Assembly (NCBI GenBank): GCA_009885185.1
Contig: VFLF01000187.1
Span: forward strand, 1 to 5,999
Reading direction: 5' to 3'
DNA from: Nitrosomonadales bacterium
GTDB lineage: Bacteria; Pseudomonadota; Gammaproteobacteria; Burkholderiales; SG8-41
DNA length: 5,999 nt
Made by a program: the position numbers and the translations under genes. A model generated the notes under the pieces. The model saw only the letters and a list, made by a program, of their open reading frames with translations. It ran no database searches and had not been told where the DNA came from. The first letter of the stretch is position 1; each line of letters begins with the position of its first letter. Of the stretch, positions 1 through 5,999 are shown in pieces.

Positions 1-318
1 GCCGAGGCCAACGGCTTTAGCGTGGTGCGCGAGTTCTGCGGCCACGGCATCGGCAAGAAATTCCACGAGGAGCCGCAGGTAGTGCATTACGGGCGACCCG
101 GTACCGGTGTGCCGCTGTCAGCCGGCATGATCTTCACCATCGAACCGATGATTAACGCCGGCAAGGCCGACATCAAGGGGTTGCCCGACGGCTGGACAAT
201 CGTAACCAAGGATCATAGCCTATCCGCTCAATGGGAGCACACTATTCTGGTCACCCCGACAGGCGTTGAAGTGCTGACCGTGTCGCCCGCCATGCCGCCC
301 GAACCGGCGGTCGGATAA
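1..318 (+). CDS. map: Methionine aminopeptidase type I, C-terminal part (5' end outside window)
   Basis: Removes the initiator methionine from nascent proteins in the cytoplasm, after deformylation, using a dinuclear metal centre. The reading frame is open from base 1 and gives 105 residues. The pita-bread fold signature is clear: FCGHGIG carries metal ligand His15, followed by His22 in KKFHEEP, Glu48 in FTIEPM and Glu79 in QWEHTILVT. The spacings (33 and 31 residues) match His171, Glu204 and Glu235 of E. coli MAP as I remember them, so residue 1 here lies near E. coli 157 and about 156 residues, including the two metal-binding aspartates, lie left of the window. The GTG at 22 is not a real start, because conserved sequence continues upstream of it. 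The C-terminus ends in a short Pro-rich tail (SPAMPPEPAVG). glnD follows after 4 bases, as map and glnD do in many proteobacteria, suggesting cotranscription. Identity is near certain; only the N-terminal half is unseen. Confidence 0.96.
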   Translation, partial: AEANGFSVVREFCGHGIGKKFHEEPQVVHYGRPGTGVPLSAGMIFTIEPMINAGKADIKGLPDGWTIVTKDHSLSAQWEHTILVTPTGVEVLTVSPAMPPEPAVG

Positions 319-322
319 AGCC

Positions 323-2911
323 ATGTCCAGCGTAGCGGCCGAGATCGAGGCGCGGGATGCTCCCCCGCCCGTGGACGTCTGGCGCAAAATACTGGTGGAA
401 GGCCGCGCGGCATTGCGCGCTGGATTCGAGGAGAAACCTTCCGCGCCCGACATGCTGCGTAAGCACTGCGCGCTGGTGGATGAATTATTGCGTGAGGTAT
501 GGCAGGCGCACCATGTGCCCGACGGACTGGCGCTGGTGGCGGTCGGCGGTTATGGGCGCAGCCAGCTTTTTCCTCATTCCGATATCGATCTGCTGATCCT
601 GCTGGATCAGCCCGCCGGCGAAGCCTTGCAGGAAACTCTGCAGCGGCTGGTCGGCGTATGGTGGGACATCGGTCTTGAAACCGGCCACAGCGTGCGCACC
701 GTCGGCGAGTGCGTGGACATCTCGCGCAAGGACATCACCGTACAAACCAATCTGCTGGAACCGCGGCTGCTTGTCGGCAATCGCAAGCTCTACCGGCAGT
801 TTGTCAGCGATACGCTGGCCGAGATCGAACCGCTTGCATTCGCGCAGGCGAAGCGGCTGGAGCAGCAACAGCGCCACGCGCGCTATGAAGAAACGAATCT
901 CGAACCCAACGTCAAGGAACGCGCGGGCGGCCTGCGCGACCTCCACCATATCCTGTGGATAGCGCGTGCCTCGGGGTTCGGCAAGACCTGGCGCGATCTG
1001 GTGCGGCGCGGGATCATTACCGCCACCGAGTCGCGCGATATCCAGCGCCACGAACGGTTTTTGCACACTCTGCGCATACGCCTGCATTACCTGGCAGGAC
1101 GCCGCGAAGACCGGCTCATCTTCGACTTGCAGTCCGCGCTAGCCAAACAGTTCGGTCTGACCAATCGCGCGCATCGCCTCGCCAGCGAGCAATTGATGCA
1201 ACGGTATTACCGCACCGCCAAGGCCACGTCGCAAATCGACAATATCGTCAGAGAAAATCTACGCTCGCGCCTCACCGGCGCGCGCAACGTCAAACTGCAG
1301 CCGCTGAACGAACATTTCGGCGTACGCAACGAAGTGCTCGCCATACGCCACGATGAGGTATACGAAAAACATCCCGCGGCCATACTGGGAACCTTCCTGC
1401 TGCTGCAACAACATCCGGAAATAAAAGGCATCGGCGCCAATACCTTGCGCGCCCTGTGGCGCGCACGCAAATCCATGGGGTTGGATTACCGGCGCAACCC
1501 CGCTCACCGCGAACAGTTTCTGAGCATCCTGCGCAGTCCGGACCGCGTGATTCGCGAACTGCGGCGCATGAACCAGCTTGGCATCCTCGGCAGCTACCTG
1601 CCCGCATTCGGCAAGATTGTCGGCCAAATGCAGCATGACCTGTATCACGTGTATACGGTGGACGAACACATCCTGCGCGTGATTCGCAATCTGCGCCGTT
1701 TCGCGGTGCCCGAACTCGCACACGAATTCCCGTTGTGCAGCCGGCTGCTGTCCGAATTCGACAAGCCGGAAGTGATTTATCTCGCGGGACTGTTTCACGA
1801 CATTGCCAAGGGACGCGGCGGCGACCATTCGACGCTCGGCAAGGTCGACGCGACGAAGTTTTGCCAGGCGCATGGCCTTTCGGCCGAGGATTGTTCACTC
1901 GTCGTATGGCTGGTCGAGCAGCATCTGATGATGTCGAGTACCGCGCAAAAGCAGGATTTGTCCGATCCCGACGTGATACAGGCATTCGCGGCGAAGGTGC
2001 TTACCCCGCGCCGACTGACCGCGCTTTACCTGCTCACGGTCGCGGACATACGTGGGACGAGTCCGAAAGTCTGGAATGCGTGGAAAGGCAAGTTGCTGGA
2101 AGACCTGTTCCTCATGACACAGCGCTTGCTGGCGGGCGACGCACCGACGACAGAAAACAACCAGCGCACGCGGCAGAACGAAGCGCGGACCAACTTGCGA
2201 CTTTACGCCATCGACGATGCCGCCATCGACGCATTCTGGAGCAAACTCGACACGGCCTATTTTTTGCGCCACGACCCGCAGGAAATCGCCTGGCACACGC
2301 GCACGCTGTATTACCGTGCACTATCGCCGGCGCCTGTGATCAAGGCGCGACCTTCGCGCGCGGGCGAGGGGTTGCAGGTGATGGTGTACGTGGCCGACCA
2401 GCCGGAGCTGTTCGCGCGCATCTGCGGATTTTTCGAAAGCATACGCTACACCATTCACGAGGCACGCATCTACACCGCGCCTCACGGCTACGCGCTCGAC
2501 ACCTTTCAGGTGCAGGATCCGGACAACAACCGCGTCGATTACCGCGACCTCACCGCCTACATCGAACATGAACTGGGACAACGGCTACAGCAGAAATCTC
2601 CGTTGCCGCCGCTCACCCAGCCGCGCCTGTCACGGCAATTGCGGCACTTCCCGATTTCGCCTGAAGTGAATATTCACAAAGACGATCGCGGGGTGTACCA
2701 AGTGCTGTCGATCATTGCCGGCGATCGTCCCGGTCTGCTGTCGCGCATCGCGCGCATTTTCCTTGCCTACGGCATCAATCTGCACACCGCCAAGGTCAAT
2801 ACGCTCGGCGCGCGCGCGGAAGATACGTTTCTGATAACTGGCGAAGCGCTCAACGACCCGAAACAGGTCGTGCGCATGGAAAACGATCTGATTGAAACGC
2901 TGAAGATTTGA
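323..2911 (+). CDS. glnD: Bifunctional [protein-PII] uridylyltransferase / uridylyl-removing enzyme
   Basis: Primary nitrogen sensor: it uridylylates PII proteins (GlnB/GlnK) when glutamine is low and removes UMP when glutamine is high, thereby steering glutamine synthetase adenylylation and NtrBC. It is cytosolic, with no signal peptide or membrane segment. The 862 residues are close to the E. coli length (about 890). Domains in order: an N-terminal nucleotidyltransferase with the GGYGRS...SDIDLLIL signature (Gly75, Gly76, Asp87, Asp89); a GlnD linker with NLEPNVKERAGGLRDLHHI (192-210); a central HD hydrolase with HVYTVDEH (442-449) and HDIAKGRGGDHS (492-503, His492-Asp493); and two C-terminal glutamine-sensing ACT domains (about 685-755, with ADQPELFARI, and about 792-862, with GDRPGLLSRIA). 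All catalytic signatures are present, so both activities should be intact. The ATG at 323 is chosen because it lies 4 bases after the map stop with a weak GGA (313-315) ahead, and no earlier in-frame start is seen. Probably translationally coupled to map. Confidence 0.97.
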   Translation: MSSVAAEIEARDAPPPVDVWRKILVEGRAALRAGFEEKPSAPDMLRKHCALVDELLREVWQAHHVPDGLALVAVGGYGRSQLFPHSDIDLLILLDQPAGEALQETLQRLVGVWWDIGLETGHSVRTVGECVDISRKDITVQTNLLEPRLLVGNRKLYRQFVSDTLAEIEPLAFAQAKRLEQQQRHARYEETNLEPNVKERAGGLRDLHHILWIARASGFGKTWRDLVRRGIITATESRDIQRHERFLHTLRIRLHYLAGRREDRLIFDLQSALAKQFGLTNRAHRLASEQLMQRYYRTAKATSQIDNIVRENLRSRLTGARNVKLQPLNEHFGVRNEVLAIRHDEVYEKHPAAILGTFLLLQQHPEIKGIGANTLRALWRARKSMGLDYRRNPAHREQFLSILRSPDRVIRELRRMNQLGILGSYLPAFGKIVGQMQHDLYHVYTVDEHILRVIRNLRRFAVPELAHEFPLCSRLLSEFDKPEVIYLAGLFHDIAKGRGGDHSTLGKVDATKFCQAHGLSAEDCSLVVWLVEQHLMMSSTAQKQDLSDPDVIQAFAAKVLTPRRLTALYLLTVADIRGTSPKVWNAWKGKLLEDLFLMTQRLLAGDAPTTENNQRTRQNEARTNLRLYAIDDAAIDAFWSKLDTAYFLRHDPQEIAWHTRTLYYRALSPAPVIKARPSRAGEGLQVMVYVADQPELFARICGFFESIRYTIHEARIYTAPHGYALDTFQVQDPDNNRVDYRDLTAYIEHELGQRLQQKSPLPPLTQPRLSRQLRHFPISPEVNIHKDDRGVYQVLSIIAGDRPGLLSRIARIFLAYGINLHTAKVNTLGARAEDTFLITGEALNDPKQVVRMENDLIETLKI

Positions 2912-2948
2912 TCGCCGGCGCGACCTGCCAACGTCAGTCGTCGGCGAT
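2911..2948. repeat. Inverted repeat across the glnD/def convergent junction
   Basis: Arms 2911-2920 (ATCGCCGGCG) and 2939-2948 (CGTCGGCGAT) pair over 10 positions with one G-U wobble when transcribed from the + strand; the loop is 18 bases. On the - strand the wobble becomes a C-A mismatch, leaving a 7-bp outer and a 2-bp inner stem. It starts at the last base of the glnD stop codon and reaches into the last codons of def. No T-run follows on either strand, so it is not a standard intrinsic terminator. It could slow polymerase or protect 3' ends, or be chance in GC-rich DNA. The gap between the two stop codons (2912-2933) holds nothing else I recognise. Confidence 0.3.
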
Positions 2949-3467
2949 ATCTTCGTCGGGAAACAGTTCCGCGGTAAAACCGAAATCGCGCAGGTCGCGA
3001 ATGCGCATGGGATAAAGTATCCCCGCCAGGTGATCGCATTCATGCTGTACCACGCGCGCATGAAAATCCGTTACCGTACGATCGATCTTCTTGCCCTTTT
3101 CGTCAAACCCCTGGTAGCGCAGTTTTTTATGACGGGGCACCAAGCCTCGCATGCCCGGCACGGACAGGCAGCCTTCCCATCCGTCTTCCATCTTATCGCC
3201 CATCGGGGTCAGCTTCGGGTTGACCAGGATAGTAAACGGCACAGTCTCGGCGTCGGGGTATCGCGGATTTTCCTCGATGCCGAATATCACCACTTGCAGA
3301 TTCACACCGATTTGCGGCGCGGCCAGCCCCGCGCCATTGAGCGATGTCATGGTCTCGCGCATGTCGGTGATTAATGCGTCGAGCTCGCGAGTGCGGAATT
3401 TTTTCACTTCTCGCGACAGCTCCAGCAAACGTGGATCGCCCATGCGTAACACCGGCCTAATCGCCAT
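2934..3467 (-). CDS. def: Peptide deformylase
   Basis: Removes the formyl group from the N-terminal methionine of nascent chains, the step before methionine aminopeptidase. All three family motifs are present in the 177-residue protein: [10 protein letters not shown] (45-54, Gln52), EGCLSVPG (98-105, metal ligand Cys100) and QHECDH (141-146, metal ligands His142 and His146, catalytic Glu143). The distance from motif 1 to the motif 2 cysteine is 55 residues, about 10 more than in E. coli Def as I remember it, because of a segment around [16 protein letters not shown]. Together with [11 protein letters not shown], this resembles the mitochondrial/plastid PDF1A-like branch and many secondary proteobacterial deformylases. 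It ends in an acidic tail (FPDEDIADD). It is not next to fmt in the visible sequence, so it may be a second deformylase of the genome (inference). The ATG at 3467 overlaps the mtnP end by 11 bases and has a good ribosome binding site, so it is last in the - strand operon. Activity is very likely. Confidence 0.96.
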   Translation of the reverse strand: MAIRPVLRMGDPRLLELSREVKKFRTRELDALITDMRETMTSLNGAGLAAPQIGVNLQVVIFGIEENPRYPDAETVPFTILVNPKLTPMGDKMEDGWEGCLSVPGMRGLVPRHKKLRYQGFDEKGKKIDRTVTDFHARVVQHECDHLAGILYPMRIRDLRDFGFTAELFPDEDIADD

Positions 3468-4200
3468 CAGCAGCCACCTCTTGTAATATTTTTATCACTC
3501 GAGCCATCAGTTCAAGGCCGAGTTTTTCTGCTTGCGGCAGGTCGATGGCTTGCGCGCTCGCGCCGGTGCCCGCCGCGGCATTCACCACCACCGCCAGTGT
3601 GGCGTAACAAAGATCGAGTTCCCGAGCGAGCGCGGCTTCGGGCATGCCGGTCATCCCCACCATGTTGGCGCCGTCACGTGCGAGACGCGCGATTTCGGCG
3701 GCGGTCTCCAGACGAGGACCTTGTGTCGCCGCATAAACGCCGCCGGAATGCACGTGCTCGCCCGCGCGTTGCGCTGCGCGCGTGAGTCTGGCGCGCAGCG
3801 CTTCGCAATAGGGTTGGGTGAAATCAATGTGTTTCACCTCGGCGCCATCGCCATCGGAATAGGTGGACGCCCGCCCCCACGTGTAATCCAGGATTTGATC
3901 CGGCAGCGTCAGCGTACCCGCACCAAAACCCGGGCCGATGCCGCCGACGGTGGCAATCGCCACAATATTCTTGACACCCTGTTCGCGCAACGCCCACAGA
4001 TTTGCGCGATAGTTGATTCGATGCGGCGGCCAGCGATGATTTTCACCGTGACGTGCCAGAAACACCACGTCGCGTTGCTTGAGCCGACCGAACACCAGCG
4101 GCGCCGACGGGTCGCCGTAGGGCGTGGTCATCGGCACCTGCCGTGCCGATTCCAGCGCGGAGAGCCGGTCCAGTCCGCTACCCCCGATAATCGCCAGCAT
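3457..4200 (-). CDS. mtnP: S-methyl-5'-thioinosine phosphorylase (MTAP/PNP family)
   Basis: Phosphorolyses a methylthiopurine nucleoside to the free base and 5-methylthioribose-1-phosphate. The 247-residue protein is a complete trimeric PNP/MTAP-family member: phosphate-binding IIGGSG (4-9) and LARHGENH (48-55), [14 protein letters not shown] (58-71), ATQGPRLET (158-166) and [15 protein letters not shown] (180-194). Base-specificity positions: Glu165 in GPRLET and Asn207 in VVVNAAAG are 42 residues apart, as are Glu201 and Asn243 of 6-oxopurine PNP; human MTAP has Ser178 and Asp220 there, and its Asp222 corresponds to Ala209 here. This predicts methylthioinosine (hypoxanthine) rather than methylthioadenosine as substrate, as for P. 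aeruginosa PA3004, which it closely resembles from memory. Automatic annotation may call it MTA phosphorylase. It starts 3 bases after hpt, whose product uses hypoxanthine, supporting the call. A separate MTA deaminase would be needed and is not in the window. The family is certain; specificity is inferred. Confidence 0.88.
   Translation of the reverse strand: MLAIIGGSGLDRLSALESARQVPMTTPYGDPSAPLVFGRLKQRDVVFLARHGENHRWPPHRINYRANLWALREQGVKNIVAIATVGGIGPGFGAGTLTLPDQILDYTWGRASTYSDGDGAEVKHIDFTQPYCEALRARLTRAAQRAGEHVHSGGVYAATQGPRLETAAEIARLARDGANMVGMTGMPEAALARELDLCYATLAVVVNAAAGTGASAQAIDLPQAEKLGLELMARVIKILQEVAADGD
3475..3480 (-). promoter_or_regulatory. Ribosome binding site of def
   Basis: On the - strand GAGGTG lies 7 bases before the def ATG, inside the last codons of mtnP. 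It matches the right part of the consensus AGGAGGTG and supports both the chosen def start and translation coupled to mtnP through the 11-base overlap. Confidence 0.75.
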
Positions 4201-4203
4201 GGC

Positions 4204-4752
4204 TTATTCCTTCAGGGCGTACACGGACGGCAGGTTACGCCAGTAGCCGTGTACGTCCATGCCAAAACCGAACACGTAACGATTCGGCAACGTCACGCCA
4301 ACGAAATCCGCCGCCAGCGGCCTGGACTTGCCGGTTTGCTTGTCAGCGAACACTGCGATCAAGACCTTGCGCGCTTTCATGGCCAGCAGTTTATCGCGTA
4401 TCGCTTGCAGTGTAATGCCCTCATCGAGTATGTCGTCTACCACCAGCACGGTGCGTCCGGCAATGTCAGAAACAGGCAACGCGCGAAAATGAATTTCTCC
4501 GCCTTGTGTCGCAACGCCATAACGCGAGGCGTCGATGCTATCGACCTCCAGCGGAAATGTCAGTTGCGGCAGCAACTGGCCGGCGAACACCATCGCGCCG
4601 CGCATCACCACCAGCACCAACGGATTGGTATCGGCAAGCGCCGCGGAAATCTCGCAGGCGACACGTGACACCGCCGCATTGACCTGCGCGATCGAGCAAA
4701 CCAAGTCCGCCGTGTCGAGAATCTCGGTGGCGCGCCGCGAAGAGATCGTCAT
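4204..4752 (-). CDS. hpt: Hypoxanthine-guanine phosphoribosyltransferase
   Basis: Salvages hypoxanthine and guanine to IMP and GMP with PRPP, in the cytoplasm. The 182-residue protein has the type I phosphoribosyltransferase fold. Visible elements are LVVMRGAMVFAGQLL (47-61), the PRPP loop VLVVDDILDEGITL (102-115, acidic pair Asp106-Asp107) and the purine-binding C-terminal region DFVGVTLPNRYVFGFGMD (149-166), followed by YWRNLPSVYAL. The last part is typical of the proteobacterial group annotated as hypoxanthine-guanine phosphoribosyltransferase, of similar length. The ATG at 4752 is the only possible start: the frame upstream reaches the ligA stop with no other start codon. It has no Shine-Dalgarno sequence; the leader reads TTCTTCTTA directly before ATG. 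It lies 27 bases after ligA, in the same reading frame, and 3 bases before mtnP. The function fits as the step after methylthioinosine phosphorolysis. Preference between hypoxanthine and guanine cannot be read from the sequence. Confidence 0.94.
   Translation of the reverse strand: MTISSRRATEILDTADLVCSIAQVNAAVSRVACEISAALADTNPLVLVVMRGAMVFAGQLLPQLTFPLEVDSIDASRYGVATQGGEIHFRALPVSDIAGRTVLVVDDILDEGITLQAIRDKLLAMKARKVLIAVFADKQTGKSRPLAADFVGVTLPNRYVFGFGMDVHGYWRNLPSVYALKE
4207..4212 (-). promoter_or_regulatory. Ribosome binding site of mtnP
   Basis: On the - strand AAGGAA forms the last two sense codons of hpt, followed by the hpt TAA stop, GCC and the mtnP ATG (6 bases from AAGGAA to ATG). A ribosome ending hpt therefore sits on the mtnP initiation site, implying tight translational coupling. 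Confidence 0.75.
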
Positions 4753-4762
4753 TAAGAAGAAT

Positions 4763-4771
4763 AAAAAAAAA
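4763..4771 (-). repeat. Nine-base T homopolymer in the hpt leader
   Basis: Nine T on the - strand (nine A on the +) within a 27-base, nearly pure A+T spacer between the ligA stop and the hpt start. No stem precedes it, so it does not look like an intrinsic terminator. It lies 10 bases before the hpt ATG. A tract of this length can slip during replication or transcription; its position right after a candidate promoter is the notable point. Confidence 0.85.
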
Positions 4772-4776
4772 TACTT

Positions 4777-5999
<1,223 letters not shown>

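Noticed and set aside
22..24. GTG as the start of a 98-residue protein
   Set aside because: Conserved methionine aminopeptidase sequence continues upstream to base 1; the codon is internal.
485..1087. 200-codon - strand open frame opposite the GlnD nucleotidyltransferase domain
   Set aside because: Antisense to highly conserved coding sequence; no family resemblance or initiation signal.
1259..1985. Two overlapping - strand open frames (204 and 231 codons) opposite glnD
   Set aside because: They cover the GlnD linker/HD region, lack recognisable motifs, and are Arg/Ala/Cys-rich as expected of shadow frames in GC-rich coding DNA.
3532..4668. Long + strand open frame (378 codons) opposite mtnP and hpt
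   Set aside because: It lies wholly antisense to two clearly conserved genes. Its composition (many His, Arg, Gln, Ala) is typical of a GC-rich shadow frame, and no domain or ribosome binding site is evident.
4763..4771. T9 tract as the end of an intrinsic terminator for ligA
   Set aside because: No GC-rich stem lies directly before it on the - strand; only very weak A+T pairing can be drawn.

Overview
The window is a compact, GC-rich, intron-free bacterial chromosome segment with almost no non-coding DNA. It carries housekeeping genes only. The protein sequences look proteobacterial, most likely betaproteobacterial: a map-glnD pair, a GlnD with GlnD-type nucleotidyltransferase, HD and double ACT domains, and a Pseudomonas-like methylthioinosine phosphorylase. 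The lineage is an inference from remembered family resemblance, not a database result. No mobile element, CRISPR array, tRNA, rRNA or prophage gene is visible, and no gene-free stretch exceeds 300 bases.

Left part, + strand (1-2911): the 3' end of map (methionine aminopeptidase type I), then after 4 bases a complete glnD, the bifunctional PII uridylyltransferase/uridylyl-removing nitrogen sensor. The two are evidently one transcription unit. Right part, - strand (5999 down to 2934): ligA (NAD-dependent DNA ligase, C-terminal 60%), hpt (hypoxanthine-guanine phosphoribosyltransferase), mtnP (S-methyl-5'-thioinosine phosphorylase) and def (a peptide deformylase). The ligA-hpt gap is 27 bases, the hpt-mtnP gap is 3, and mtnP and def overlap by 11, so hpt-mtnP-def form a tightly coupled cluster. 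The two units converge, with only 22 bases between the glnD and def stop codons; a wobble-containing 10-bp inverted repeat spans that junction.

Functionally, the phosphorylase residues that set base specificity (Glu165, Asn207) are those of 6-oxopurine phosphorylases. Its expected product, hypoxanthine, is the substrate of the phosphoribosyltransferase next door, so hpt-mtnP reads as a two-step route from methylthioinosine (from polyamine or homoserine-lactone synthesis via methylthioadenosine) back to IMP. Def and Map, on opposite strands, are the two enzymes of N-terminal methionine excision.

The most unusual DNA is the 27-base ligA-hpt spacer. It is very AT-rich in GC-rich surroundings, has a possible promoter followed by a run of nine T on the hpt coding strand, and lacks a Shine-Dalgarno sequence before hpt. 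I find no convincing undescribed system here; the findings are modest and mostly concern regulation and specificity.
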